From contig JAIYBC010000048.1 of NCBI GenBank assembly GCA_027488845.1, forward strand, positions 1 through 64,000: a stretch of DNA of 64,000 nucleotides, in the 5' to 3' direction. Positions 8,595 through 18,392 of this stretch are shown piece after piece. Position numbers and translations under genes: made by a program. The stretch comes from Verrucomicrobiales bacterium. Its GTDB lineage: Bacteria > Verrucomicrobiota > Verrucomicrobiia > Limisphaerales > UBA9464. Each line of letters starts with the position of its first letter. The stretch's first letter is position 1. The notes beneath the pieces are model-generated. The model did not search any database. It worked only from the letters and a program-made list of their open reading frames with translations, and was not told the origin of the DNA.

Positions 8595-9275
8595 TCAGTA
8601 GGCGCCGGCGGCTCCGGAGTGGCCTTGGACGATCGCCACGCCGGCGCTGGTCCCGAGACGGTTGGCTCCCGCCTCGATCATGGCCAAGGCGGTCGCCACG
8701 TCCCGGATGCCACCACTGGCCTTCACTCCGATCCTGGGCCCGACGGCTTCGCGCATCAGGCGGATGTCCTCGACCGTGGCTCCGCCCCCGGAGAAGCCGG
8801 TGGAGGTCTTCACGAAGCGTGCCCCAGCCTCCACGGCCAGGCTGCAACCGAGACGCTTCTGCTCCAGGGAAAGCAACGCGGTCTCCAGGATCACCTTCAC
8901 CGGCACTCCCTGGGCGGCTTCGACCACGTCCCGGATCTCACGGAGGATGTAGCGGTCATCGCCGTCGCGGAGCCGACCGATGTTGAGGACCAGGTCGATC
9001 TCCTGGGCACCCAGGTCGATCACGCCTTCGGTCTCGAACCGCTTGGCGTCGGAGTCCATCGCGCCCAACGGGAAACCGACCACCGCGGCGACCTTGACCT
9101 CGGAGTCCTCGAGCAACGCCGCCGCTTGGGCGACGCGGGATCCGTTGACGCAGACGCTCCAGAAGCCGTGCTCACGGGCTTCGGCACAGAGCTTGGCGAT
9201 GTCCGCCGCCAGGGCATCCGGCTTGAGAAGGGTGTGGTCGATGTGGCGGGCGAGATCTCGGGCGCTCAGCTGCAT
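8595..9275 (-). CDS. deoC: Deoxyribose-phosphate aldolase
   Basis: The 226-residue TIM-barrel enzyme cleaves 2-deoxyribose 5-phosphate to glyceraldehyde 3-phosphate and acetaldehyde in deoxynucleoside catabolism. The family residues are present: HIDHTLLKP at the start, EIDLVLN with Asp94, FVKTSTGF with Lys156 as the Schiff-base lysine, and VKASGGIR with Lys185 as the proton relay. The ATG at 9275 gives family length; the frame is open 23 residues further upstream but with low-complexity sequence. It works in the same pathway as nucleoside phosphorylases such as the one at 22.9 kb, though the genes are unlinked. Confidence 0.94.
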   Translation of the reverse strand: MQLSARDLARHIDHTLLKPDALAADIAKLCAEAREHGFWSVCVNGSRVAQAAALLEDSEVKVAAVVGFPLGAMDSDAKRFETEGVIDLGAQEIDLVLNIGRLRDGDDRYILREIRDVVEAAQGVPVKVILETALLSLEQKRLGCSLAVEAGARFVKTSTGFSGGGATVEDIRLMREAVGPRIGVKASGGIRDVATALAMIEAGANRLGTSAGVAIVQGHSGAAGAY

Positions 9276-9388
9276 GCCGGCAGAATCCGCGGTGCCGGCC
9301 GATGGTTCAAGCGGACGGTTCAGGATCCAAGGCGGCGGCCGCATTGGGCGCGCGCGACGGAAACCGGGGCGCCATGTCGGGACAATCG

Positions 9389-9425
9389 AAGAAAAAAGGC
9401 CGGCCCCGACGAGCGGGACCGGCCT
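9389..9425 (-). terminator. Rho-independent terminator of the TonB-dependent receptor gene
   Basis: A 13-bp stem (9395-9407 with 9413-9425, one mismatch) closes on a 5-nt loop. Read on the minus strand it is followed by a run of six T. It lies about 40 nt after the receptor stop codon. Confidence 0.88.
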
Positions 9426-9464
9426 TGAAGGGGAACCGGATCCATGGGGATCCGATTTCCGGAC

Positions 9465-12400
9465 TCAGAACTTCTTGCTGAGCTCCATGTAGTAGAAACG
9501 GCCGCGGAGGTCGGCGTACTGCCGGTCGACGTTGCTCTCGAAGGCCGAGAAGAACGCGGGCGGGCGCTCGTCGAACAGGTTGTTGATGCCGAAGGAGAGG
9601 TCGGCCTCGAGCTTCGGGATCGTGTAGCGCGTGCGCAGGTCGAAGGTGTGGTAGTCACGTCCTTCGCGGATGTCCGGCGGGTTGCCGTCGATGGTCTCGA
9701 AGTTCTGGCCGCTCTGGTCCTCGCGGTAGCCGGAGGTGTAGTTCCAAGCCAGACCGGCGAAGTAGCGCTCGTATTCCCAGGAGAGGGACATCGTGGAGCG
9801 GTACTCGGGGAAGCCGACGTCGGAGAGGGCCGCACCCGAGGCCCAGAAGGAACCGAGGTAGTCGATCGGGGTCGAACCCGGGAAGTTCTCCATGCTGAAC
9901 GACAGCACCTTGGTGGCGTTGCCGGACACGGTGAACTTGCCGAACGATGTCTCGATTTCCTGGGTGAGCGACAGGTCGAGGCCGTCGGTGACGCGGGAAC
10001 CGGTGTTGATAGGTCCAATGTTGCGGATCTGGTCAATATCACCCGTGGTCGGATCCACCGAGACCTGGGCGGCCAAGGGGTTGACCGCACTGGCGACCGC
10101 AGCCGCGCCAAACGGATTGGCGGCGTTCGAGTCGCCACCGTTCAACGCCCATTGGTTCACGATGAACTGCTCGCTGGCGAACGGAATGCCCTTCTGTTCG
10201 ATGCGGTAGTAGTCCAATCCAACCGTGAATCCCTTGATGAAGTTCGGGGACCACTTGCCGCCGATCAGCCAGTTGTCGGCCTCTTCGGGCTTCAGGTTGG
10301 GGTTGTTGACGGACAGCACGCCGTTCTCAGGCTGGGTGCGGATGCCGGTGATCGGATTGAAGACTTCCGGGAAGTCCTGGCCGCCGGCCGGCTCATAGAT
10401 GGCGGCGAGTGACGGGGCGATGAAGCCCTGGGCGTAGGAACCGCGGATGACGAACTGCTTCTCCAGCGGCTGCCAACGGAAGTTGAAGCGGGGCTTCACA
10501 CCGGTGTCACCGACGTCGGAGAACTCCTCGTAACGGGCCGCGACGCTGAACGTCAGCGAGTCCATGCCAGTGAACTTCAGGTCGTTGCCGAAGATCGGGA
10601 TCTGGACCTCGCCGTAGACGGCGTCGGTCTGGCGAAGGCCGTTCCACTTCACGGCGACGTTGAACGGGGCAACGGCACCGTTCTGCAGCGCGTAATCCGG
10701 GGCGATGCTCAGCGAATCCCGGCGGGTTTGGGCGCCGAACGACGCCTGGATGGCGCCACCGGGGAGGTCGAACACCTCGCCGCCGACGAGTGCGTCGAAC
10801 TGCTGGGTGATGAACTCGTTCTCCTGGGTCGCGGAGCCTTGGAATCCACCGATGACGGCCGGGGAATTGACCGCACTGGTTCCGCCGATCGGAGTGTAGC
10901 CGAACGGATTGAACGAGGAGGCCGCGCTCGCGGAATTCAAGGCCGCCTGGTAGTTGCCAGTCAGGATGCCACCGGTGATGACGGTGTCATTCTGGACGCG
11001 GTCGTATAGGAACGCCGTTTCCCAGTTCCAAGTGGACTCGCCGATCTGGCCACGGAGGCCGGCGACCGTGTGGATCGTCTGGTATGTGTCGTTGTAGATA
11101 CGCGGACCCGCTTCAACCGGACGGTAGGTGAAGTTGAAGTTGTCGTTGGCCGGGGTTCCGGGGAACACCTGCTGCCACCAGTAGTTGCCCGTCGACATCG
11201 TGTAGCCACCGAGGGGACCCGGGGCCAGGGTGTACGACGACTTGTTGTTCATGTAGTACGCGTCGGCGAACACCTCGAGGTTCTCGCCGAACAGCTTGTG
11301 GGCGATGGAGGTGTTAAAGCCGTAGCGGTCATGAGGCCGGTAGGCCGTCGTGTAGTAGCCGAACGGGAAGCCCGGGTTGGTGCCCGGGACGAGGCTCTGG
11401 TTGCCACCGTATCGAAGTTGCGCATCGGCCGGGAGGATCGCACGCAGGGCGGCCTCGGCGGCAGCCTGGGCGCCGGTGACCTGGGCGCGGGTCGTCGCGG
11501 TCGAAGTGTCGACGTAGGCGCTCGGGTCGAACCGGTTGCCGGAGACCACCAGGGGGAAGGTGGCGCCGCCGGCGGTGACCGTGGCGGGCACCGGACCGGT
11601 GAAGGTCGGAACCTGGGCGGCATTGGTCAGACCGCGGGTGTTGGCGAACGCCGGGGTCCAGCGGAGGGAGATACCGTTGGCGATGGCATTGGTGACGCCG
11701 CCGGCTACCACCTCATGCGTGCCGAAGTTGCGGCGGTTGAAGAACAGGCCCGGGTTCGAGGTGCCGGAAACGTTGCTGCCGGCCGGGAAGCTGCGGTCCC
11801 GGTCGATGCTCAGCAGGTCGTTCGCCGCATTGTACTCGGCGGAGAAGAACGCGCGGGTCTTCTCGGTGGAGGTGCCGAACTGGAGGCTGAAGCGGCGCTG
11901 CGCGGCATCCTTGTCGAAGGTGTTGCCGTAGAACGCGCTGAACATCGTGCCCTGGAAGTTCTTCTTGAGCTTGATGTTCACGACGCCGGCGACGGCGTCC
12001 GTGCCGTAGATGGCGCCGGCGCCGTCGTTGAGGACCTCGATGGTCTCGATGGCGGCCATCGGGATCATGTTGAGGTCTGAGGTCGACGTACGGCGTCCGT
12101 CCACGAGCAGCAGGGTCGCGTTGCCGGGGAGACCACGGAGGGAGATGAAGGCCTGACCCGAACCACCGTTGCCGAAACCTTCGTTCAGGTTTCCGGTACC
12201 GGCCAACTGCGGCAACTTGAGGCGGAACACGTCGCTCAGGTTGGCGAAGCCGCCGTTGATCGGAGAGGACATCTCGATCGGCGTCACGGAGAGGGAGCCC
12301 TCCGCTTCGGCGCCGGTCAGCAGGGAACCGGTCACCACCACACGCTCCAGCTTCGCTTCCTCAGCCTTGGGGGTGGCGTCCGCGTTCTGTGCCCAAAGGG

Positions 12401-12491
12401 CAGGCACAGCGATCAGCTGTGAGCCCAGTCCGACGGTGATGAGGTTCCGCAGCGCAACGCCACGGACCATGGTTTGATTGTTGTATGGCAT
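9465..12491 (-). CDS. TonB-dependent outer-membrane receptor
   Basis: The 1,008-residue product has an N-terminal export signal (residues about 8-36, ending PALWAQ), a short linker, then KLERVVVTGSLL, the usual opening of the plug domain. The plug contains FISLRGLPGNATLLLVDGRR and ETIEVLNDGAGAIYGTDAVAGVVNI (the two best plug motifs). A large beta-barrel follows, ending in a terminal Phe (YMELSKKF) as expected for BAM recognition. No N-terminal STN signalling domain is seen, so anti-sigma control is unlikely. The closest style is the large oligosaccharide/peptide-type receptors (IroN/CirA-like plug). The ligand is unknown and no SusD-like partner or TonB genes are adjacent. The ATG at 12491 starts a plausible signal peptide. 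Confidence 0.92.
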   Translation of the reverse strand: MPYNNQTMVRGVALRNLITVGLGSQLIAVPALWAQNADATPKAEEAKLERVVVTGSLLTGAEAEGSLSVTPIEMSSPINGGFANLSDVFRLKLPQLAGTGNLNEGFGNGGSGQAFISLRGLPGNATLLLVDGRRTSTSDLNMIPMAAIETIEVLNDGAGAIYGTDAVAGVVNIKLKKNFQGTMFSAFYGNTFDKDAAQRRFSLQFGTSTEKTRAFFSAEYNAANDLLSIDRDRSFPAGSNVSGTSNPGLFFNRRNFGTHEVVAGGVTNAIANGISLRWTPAFANTRGLTNAAQVPTFTGPVPATVTAGGATFPLVVSGNRFDPSAYVDTSTATTRAQVTGAQAAAEAALRAILPADAQLRYGGNQSLVPGTNPGFPFGYYTTAYRPHDRYGFNTSIAHKLFGENLEVFADAYYMNNKSSYTLAPGPLGGYTMSTGNYWWQQVFPGTPANDNFNFTYRPVEAGPRIYNDTYQTIHTVAGLRGQIGESTWNWETAFLYDRVQNDTVITGGILTGNYQAALNSASAASSFNPFGYTPIGGTSAVNSPAVIGGFQGSATQENEFITQQFDALVGGEVFDLPGGAIQASFGAQTRRDSLSIAPDYALQNGAVAPFNVAVKWNGLRQTDAVYGEVQIPIFGNDLKFTGMDSLTFSVAARYEEFSDVGDTGVKPRFNFRWQPLEKQFVIRGSYAQGFIAPSLAAIYEPAGGQDFPEVFNPITGIRTQPENGVLSVNNPNLKPEEADNWLIGGKWSPNFIKGFTVGLDYYRIEQKGIPFASEQFIVNQWALNGGDSNAANPFGAAAVASAVNPLAAQVSVDPTTGDIDQIRNIGPINTGSRVTDGLDLSLTQEIETSFGKFTVSGNATKVLSFSMENFPGSTPIDYLGSFWASGAALSDVGFPEYRSTMSLSWEYERYFAGLAWNYTSGYREDQSGQNFETIDGNPPDIREGRDYHTFDLRTRYTIPKLEADLSFGINNLFDERPPAFFSAFESNVDRQYADLRGRFYYMELSKKF

Positions 12492-12537
12492 ACTGTGGTT
12501 GGATTTGGAGCTCCCTGGACGCAGTTGGATTGCACCC

Positions 12538-12556
12538 GGGGAGCTTGTCCCCACGG
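12538..12556 (-). repeat. Small hairpin repeat, copy 2 (in receptor leader)
   Basis: GGGGA (12538-12542) pairs perfectly with TCCCC (12548-12552) across GCTTG. The 14-nt core at 12543-12556 is identical to 3016-3029. It lies about 50 nt upstream of the receptor start and so probably within the transcript leader. Confidence 0.55.
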
Positions 12557-12565
12557 AAAACCCGA

Positions 12566-12584
12566 CACTTGTTCAGTGCAAGTG
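12566..12584. promoter_or_regulatory. Inverted repeat upstream of receptor (possible operator)
   Basis: A perfect CACTTG-N7-CAAGTG dyad lies 75-93 nt ahead of the TonB-receptor start. Its size and spacing fit a dimeric repressor or activator site, but no regulator gene is next to it and no second copy was noticed in the window. Confidence 0.35.
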
Positions 12585-12824
12585 AATTCCGCATTCCGTT
12601 CCTGCGAAGATTTCCTGAGACAATGACGACATCTCATTTCCTCTCGTGGGCGCTTCATGCTCATTGCGGAGCCTCGGTCCGGGATCGCCGACGCGCCTGA
12701 AACCGGGAATGGCATCCGCCCCGATGACGGGACCAAGGGGTTGGGGGTGGCGGGATGCCACGCCCAAAGCCGGCGGGGCAAACCCTGCAAGTCCTCTCCG
12801 TACCAAGTTCCAATGGCCGGATCG

Positions 12825-12854
12825 TTGACAGACGTCTCCGCACACACTTACGCT
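12825..12854 (+). promoter_or_regulatory. Sigma-70-type promoter of the coiled-coil/lipoprotein pair
   Basis: A consensus -35 (TTGACA, 12825-12830) is followed after 18 bp by TACGCT (12849-12854) as -10. The start codon of the next gene is 21 nt after the -10, so the leader is short. This is the clearest promoter in the window. Confidence 0.65.
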
Positions 12855-12875
12855 GGCCCCGAAAACACCACTCTC

Positions 12876-13628
12876 ATGTACCGCGTTGCCCTTATTTTCG
12901 CTGTGCTTGCTGCGGCCGGCAGCCTCGCCCTCAGCTTCACCGTCACCAAGCCGAAGATCACGGCGTTGACGGATGCGAACAACTCCTTGACCGAGAATCT
13001 CACCGCCTCGGAAGCGGCGAAGGTTGAAGCCGAGAAAAAGGCCAAGGCGGCCACTGCGGCGGCCGAGAAGTCCGCTTCGGAGCTCGTCACCACCAAGAAG
13101 GAGTTGGAAGAGACCACGGCCGAGGCCGACCAGCAGCGGAAGCGGGCCGACAAGTATTTCGCCGACCTCAACAAGGCCACCACCGACAAGAACTCCGCGC
13201 AGGAGCAGCTCGCCCGTTGGAGCGCCCTTCGCATCCAGCCGGATCAGGTGATCGCGCTGCAGCAGGACCTGAAGGCCACCAAGGAGACCGCCGCGGCCCT
13301 CGCCGATCAGGAAAAGATCCTGACCCGGAACATCGCCAACCTGAAGAGCAAGCTCTCCAAGTACGAGGATGAGAACGTCCTGGTCGAAATGCCCGGCCTC
13401 AAGGGCAAGATCGTCGAAGTCGATCCGAAGTGGGACTTCGTGATCCTCGATGTGGGATCCACCCAGGGCGCCAAGGAGGGTGGCCTGATGCTCGTCCGTC
13501 GTGGCGACAAGCTCGTTGGCAAGGTCCGCATCGTGAGCGTCGAAAACAGCCGCTCCGTGGCCAACGTCATCTCCGACTGGAAACAGGGCAATGTCGCGGT
13601 TGCCGCCGGCGACGCCGTGCTTTACTGA
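12876..13628 (+). CDS. Membrane-anchored coiled-coil protein of unknown function
   Basis: The 250-residue protein starts with an uncleaved-looking hydrophobic anchor (MYRVALIFAVLAAAGSLALSF, 1-21). A long Ala/Lys/Glu-rich segment (about 28-165) with heptad character predicts a coiled coil. The last 80 residues form a Val/Gly-rich beta domain (GKIVEVDPKWDFVILDVGS, then GLMLVRRGDKLVGKVRIVSV) that resembles in layout the beta domain of MreC: anchor, coiled coil, beta barrel. It sits 7 nt ahead of a lipoprotein gene and about 300 bp ahead of mreB. A scaffold or envelope role near the cell-shape genes is inferred from layout only. The ATG at 12876 is placed 21 nt after a good -10, which supports it over upstream in-frame starts. 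Confidence 0.72.
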   Translation: MYRVALIFAVLAAAGSLALSFTVTKPKITALTDANNSLTENLTASEAAKVEAEKKAKAATAAAEKSASELVTTKKELEETTAEADQQRKRADKYFADLNKATTDKNSAQEQLARWSALRIQPDQVIALQQDLKATKETAAALADQEKILTRNIANLKSKLSKYEDENVLVEMPGLKGKIVEVDPKWDFVILDVGSTQGAKEGGLMLVRRGDKLVGKVRIVSVENSRSVANVISDWKQGNVAVAAGDAVLY

Positions 13629-13635
13629 TCCGATC

Positions 13636-13797
13636 ATGAATCGGGCAATCCAGAAGCTCCTGCTCACGGCGTTCCTCTCCCTCGCGGCCTTCTCCTTCAG
13701 TGGATGCCGAACCGAGGATGAGTTGATCGGCCGGCCTTGGAACACTCCCAAGTCATGGGAATCCGGGCTTCCCTCGGCCATGACCGAGGGGCGTTGA
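13636..13797 (+). CDS. Small lipoprotein (53 residues)
   Basis: The product begins MNRAIQKLLLTAFLSLAAFS and reaches a lipobox FSGC with the cysteine at residue 24, so a 30-residue mature lipoprotein is expected. The mature part ends in a Trp/Pro-rich motif (RPWNTPKSWESGLPSAMTEGR), an unusually specific tail for so short a protein. The gene begins 7 nt after the coiled-coil gene and is followed at once by a terminator, so the two form a bicistron. I know no function; the position ahead of mreB is suggestive. Confidence 0.7.
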   Translation: MNRAIQKLLLTAFLSLAAFSFSGCRTEDELIGRPWNTPKSWESGLPSAMTEGR

Positions 13798-13803
13798 TCC
13801 ACC

Positions 13804-13836
13804 GGGACGGATTTCGGTCCGTCCCTTTTTCTTTTC
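13804..13836 (+). terminator. Rho-independent terminator after the small lipoprotein
   Basis: An 8-bp perfect stem (GGGACGGA/TCCGTCCC, 13804-13811 with 13818-13825) with a 6-nt loop is followed by TTTTTCTTTT. It separates the coiled-coil/lipoprotein pair from the mre operon. Confidence 0.9.
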
Positions 13837-13923
13837 CGTCACCATTTCGAGTGGATCCGGGTAATTCCCTTGACCCGACTGCAAGCCGGGAAACACCCTG
13901 ACGACCGGCAATCCGCCCAATAC

Positions 13924-14952
<1,029 letters not shown>

Positions 14953-14991
14953 TCTCCCCGGTGGCGCGTTGGGCCGAATTCCGGTTCAAAC

Positions 14992-15798
14992 GTGCTCAAA
15001 AGGCCCCATTACCTGGCATTGGGAGGCACCTTGGTCCTCCTGCTGGCCCTGCTCAACCTGCCCGCTTCCGTCGCGGAACGGCTCAAGCTGGTTGTCAGCG
15101 GCTCCTTCCTGCCCTTGTTCGGCCTCCGGTCCGCCACCCATTCCTTCCTCGACCGCGCCAGCTACCAACTCCTCCCCCGCTCCGTCCTCATCGAGGAACT
15201 GGTCAAGGCGCGCCTCGAGATCTCCGACCTCCAGGCGACCCTGCTCCAAAGCCAGGAGGCCCTCGGCGAAAACGCCCGGCTCCGGGCCGCCCTCGGCAAT
15301 CCACCGAAGGGCCCATGGAACCGGCGCTTCGCCCGGGTCATCGGACGTGATTCCACCACCTGGTGGAGGACGCTGCGCATCGACCTCGGCTCACGGGACG
15401 GAATCCAACCGAACCAGGTGGTGATGACCGCCGCCGGACTCGTCGGGCGGGTAAGCCAAGTCGGATTGACCCACTCCGATGTCGCCCTAGTGGGAGACGC
15501 GGAGTGCGGCGTTTCCGTTGTCGTCCGCGAAACGCGGGACCAGGGGATCATCAAGGCGGGACAGGCCAGTTCCAGCGAAGGAGGATACGTGGAGCTTTCG
15601 CTGCTCCAGAACAGTCCGGATGTGATGGCCGGGCAGACGATCCTCACCAGCGGACTGGGAGGGGTGTTTCCCTCCGGCATCCCGGTGGGGGTGATCCAGG
15701 ATTCACGCGCCATGGAAGGCGGCCTCTTCACAAGCGCCCGCGTTCGGCTTTCGGCGGCCCTGAACCGACTTGAGGAGGTGTGGGTGCTCCAGCCATGA
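14992..15798 (+). CDS. mreC: Rod shape-determining protein MreC
   Basis: The 268-residue protein has one N-terminal membrane anchor (about 9-30), a coiled-coil region (about 62-100, ELVKARLEISDLQATLLQSQEAL) and the periplasmic double beta-barrel domain (VIGRDSTTWWRTLRIDLGSRDGI, then GLVGRVSQVGLTHSDVALVGD and TILTSGLGGVFPSGIPVGVI). It couples MreB filaments to PBP2/RodA. It starts with GTG 39 nt after mreB and its last codons overlap the mreD start (ATGA). Confidence 0.93.
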   Translation: MLKRPHYLALGGTLVLLLALLNLPASVAERLKLVVSGSFLPLFGLRSATHSFLDRASYQLLPRSVLIEELVKARLEISDLQATLLQSQEALGENARLRAALGNPPKGPWNRRFARVIGRDSTTWWRTLRIDLGSRDGIQPNQVVMTAAGLVGRVSQVGLTHSDVALVGDAECGVSVVVRETRDQGIIKAGQASSSEGGYVELSLLQNSPDVMAGQTILTSGLGGVFPSGIPVGVIQDSRAMEGGLFTSARVRLSAALNRLEEVWVLQP

Positions 15799-16364
15799 AC
15801 CCGCCCCGCCTTTCCATCGCATTCCTGTTCCTGCTCTCGTGGCTGGGCGTCTTCGCGCAGACCCAGTTTGCCGGATTCCGCGAACTCCTCGGGGTTCCCT
15901 TCTCCATCCTGCCCGCCCTGATCGCCTATTCGGCGTTGACCCACGGCCTCTGGACGACGACGGCGTTGGCGGTGGTGACGGGACTCTGGGTCGACTCCCT
16001 CTCCGCCTCGAAGCTGGGCGTCTCGGTGGCTCCCCATTTCCTCTTGGCCCTGCTGCTGCACCTGCGGAGCCATCTGATCCTCCGCGACCAGCGCTACGCC
16101 CAGTTCTGGATCGGCTTCGGCAGCGGTGCGGCGATCCATGTGCTCGTTCTCCTGCTCCTGTCCGCAGGGCAACGCGAACCGCTCACCGGCTGGGCGACCT
16201 TCTGGCAGCTCCCACTCCTCGCCCTGATGAACGGTGTCGCCTGTCCTGCGGCGTTCATCCTCTTCGACGCACTGGGTCTCGCGTTCGACTACCGCCCGGT
16301 CTTCCAGTCCAGCTTCCGCAACGACCGGCAAACCGTCCGTGGACGACACGACCGAATCCACTGA
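15795..16364 (+). CDS. mreD: Rod shape-determining protein MreD
   Basis: The 189-residue, strongly hydrophobic protein has about five or six membrane segments, with the WVDSLSASKLG motif typical of MreD (the usual D/L/G after the second helix). Placement between mreC and PBP2 supports the call more than sequence, because MreD diverges quickly. I chose the ATG at 15795, which overlaps the mreC stop; a GTG five codons earlier is also possible. Confidence 0.87.
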   Translation: MNPPRLSIAFLFLLSWLGVFAQTQFAGFRELLGVPFSILPALIAYSALTHGLWTTTALAVVTGLWVDSLSASKLGVSVAPHFLLALLLHLRSHLILRDQRYAQFWIGFGSGAAIHVLVLLLLSAGQREPLTGWATFWQLPLLALMNGVACPAAFILFDALGLAFDYRPVFQSSFRNDRQTVRGRHDRIH

Positions 16365-16367
16365 TCC

Positions 16368-18392
16368 ATGCTCGTCTTCGACCAACTGAACAAAGGGGAA
16401 CGCCCGCTCCGGCTCCTGGCCTTGGCCACCGGAATCGGCTTCGCGATCCTCTTGGTCGGATTGGTCCGGGTCCAGATCCTCGGACGGCACCGGTTCCAGC
16501 AGTCGCTCCAGACACAAAGCTACAAGGTGGTCCGCGTGCCGGCCATGCGAGGCCGCATCCTGGACCGTGCCGGACGCGAGCTGGCCGGGAATTCGCCCCG
16601 GTATCGCCTCGACGTCTACCTCGAGGAACTCAGTCCCGACTTCACCCGGGAATACACCCGGATCCGCCGGGGAATCCTCGCGGCCCGCGGTGCCGGTTCA
16701 CAGCCTCCGCCGGGATTCTGGACGCGGATGATGTCCCGTCTCCGCCGCGAGAAGACCAAGCCCTTGATCTCTTCCCAGGAAAACGAGGGCCTCTGGAGGG
16801 CGGCCCGATTCCTGGTCGTCTCGAACGTGGTCGCCCAGGTCTCGACGCGGGTGGGGATGCCCCTTTCTCTGACGGAGTCGGATCTCCATCGCCATTGGGC
16901 GAATTCGAGGGCGCTTCCGCTCGCCGTGCTTCGCCGGCTTTCTCCCCAGCAGGTGGCCCTGCTGACCGAGCAGTCCTGGTCGATGCGCGGCATCAGCATC
17001 GAACTCCAGCCCGTGCGCAGCTACCCCCACGGCCCCCTCGCCTCCCATGTGTTGGGCCATCTCGAACGGGCGGACGACTATTCCGACGAGGACGAGGAGG
17101 CGTTCGACTACCGGCTCCGCGACTACCGGGGTGTCGCGGGTCTGGAAAAGGCCTTCGACGCGCCGCTTCGGGGCACCGCGGGTTCCAAGAGCATCCTCGT
17201 CAACAGCGCCGGCTACCGGGTCGGAGAGACGATCGCGGCCCCGGCGGTACCCGGGCGGAACCTGGTCACGACGCTCGACCTGGGACTGCAGCAGGCCGTC
17301 GAGGCCTCCCTCGCCCAAGTGAACGGAGACGAGCGCGGCGCGGTCGTGGTCATGGACGTCCGGAACGGCGACATCCTCGCGGCCGCCAGCGCGCCGGCCT
17401 TCGATCCCGGCGAATGGATCGACGGCGTCAGCCAAGCCCGATGGACCAACTTCTACGATGTCCCCAAACGGACGCCCCTGATGAACCGGATCACCGACGG
17501 CGCCTATTCGCCCGGCTCCACCTTCAAGATCGTCACCGCGTTGGCCGCCTTGGAAAACGGCCTGGATCCGGACCGGACCTACCGCGTGGAACCGAATCCG
17601 TCGAATCCGTCCAAGGGGGCCTACTTCGTGGGGCGCCACCGCATCGGCGACACGGCGCCGCCCGGCGACTACGACTTCCGCCGCGCCTTCATCCGTTCCT
17701 CCAACTCGTACTTCATCGATGCCGGCCTGAAGGCGGGTTTCGACCGGCTGCTCGCCACCGCGCACCGGTTCCATTTCGGGGAGCCGACCCGGACCCAGCT
17801 CCCCGGCGACGAGGACCGGGCCGCCTGGATGCCCGACGGTGACGAAGCACGCGCCGGCCGTTGGCAGTTGGGACGACTGGCCAACTTCAGCATCGGCCAG
17901 GAAGTCACCGTGACGCCTCTCCAGTTGGCCGTGATGGTCTCGACGGTCGCCAACGGAGGAACGGTCTTCTATCCGCGGCTCGTCGACCGTCTCGAAAGCG
18001 GAGACCCCCTCTCCGAATCCCGGGTCGAACAGGTCCGCCCAGGACAGGTGCGCAGCCTCCTCGGCGCGCGCCCCGAACACCTGGCCCTGATCCGTGAGGC
18101 CATGCGGGACGACGTCCTCGCCGACGAGGGCACCGGGAAGGCCTCGCGGCTGCCCGACTTCTCCGTCTGCGGGAAGACCGGCACCGCCGAGATCAAGGGG
18201 AACGGCTTCAAGGACAAGGTGACCTGGTTCGCCAGCTTCGGTCCCTTCGAGTCCCCCCGCTATGCCGTCGTGGTGATGGTGGAAAGCGGCGGATCCGGCG
18301 GCGGCACGTGTGCGCCCGTGGCGAAGCGGATCTACGAACACCTCAGGGACCGCGGCCTTTCGGCTCCGCGCGCCTTGGCCTCCCTGCCATGA
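16368..18392 (+). CDS. mrdA: Penicillin-binding protein 2 (elongasome transpeptidase)
   Basis: The 674-residue class B PBP carries a membrane anchor (about 17-38), a dimerisation/pedestal region opening RGRILDRAGRELAGNSPRY, and a transpeptidase domain with SPGSTFK (Ser384, Lys387), SSN (Ser444-Asn446) and KTG (Lys603). It cross-links peptidoglycan during elongation together with RodA. It begins 3 nt after mreD and its stop overlaps the rodA start in ATGA, indicating coupled translation. A somewhat long insertion (about 90-190) before the conserved core is not typical of E. coli PBP2 but is common in divergent homologues. Confidence 0.95.
   Translation: MLVFDQLNKGERPLRLLALATGIGFAILLVGLVRVQILGRHRFQQSLQTQSYKVVRVPAMRGRILDRAGRELAGNSPRYRLDVYLEELSPDFTREYTRIRRGILAARGAGSQPPPGFWTRMMSRLRREKTKPLISSQENEGLWRAARFLVVSNVVAQVSTRVGMPLSLTESDLHRHWANSRALPLAVLRRLSPQQVALLTEQSWSMRGISIELQPVRSYPHGPLASHVLGHLERADDYSDEDEEAFDYRLRDYRGVAGLEKAFDAPLRGTAGSKSILVNSAGYRVGETIAAPAVPGRNLVTTLDLGLQQAVEASLAQVNGDERGAVVVMDVRNGDILAAASAPAFDPGEWIDGVSQARWTNFYDVPKRTPLMNRITDGAYSPGSTFKIVTALAALENGLDPDRTYRVEPNPSNPSKGAYFVGRHRIGDTAPPGDYDFRRAFIRSSNSYFIDAGLKAGFDRLLATAHRFHFGEPTRTQLPGDEDRAAWMPDGDEARAGRWQLGRLANFSIGQEVTVTPLQLAVMVSTVANGGTVFYPRLVDRLESGDPLSESRVEQVRPGQVRSLLGARPEHLALIREAMRDDVLADEGTGKASRLPDFSVCGKTGTAEIKGNGFKDKVTWFASFGPFESPRYAVVVMVESGGSGGGTCAPVAKRIYEHLRDRGLSAPRALASLP

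Larger units (their letters stand above)
12492..12824. other. Intergenic region between receptor and coiled-coil gene
   Basis: This divergent region (384 bp in total to the next start codon) holds no credible gene. Visible structure is the hairpin repeat at 12538-12556, the inverted repeat at 12566-12584, a GTGGC-gggat-GCCAC hairpin near 12747-12763, and a strong promoter just to its right. Confidence 0.6.
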
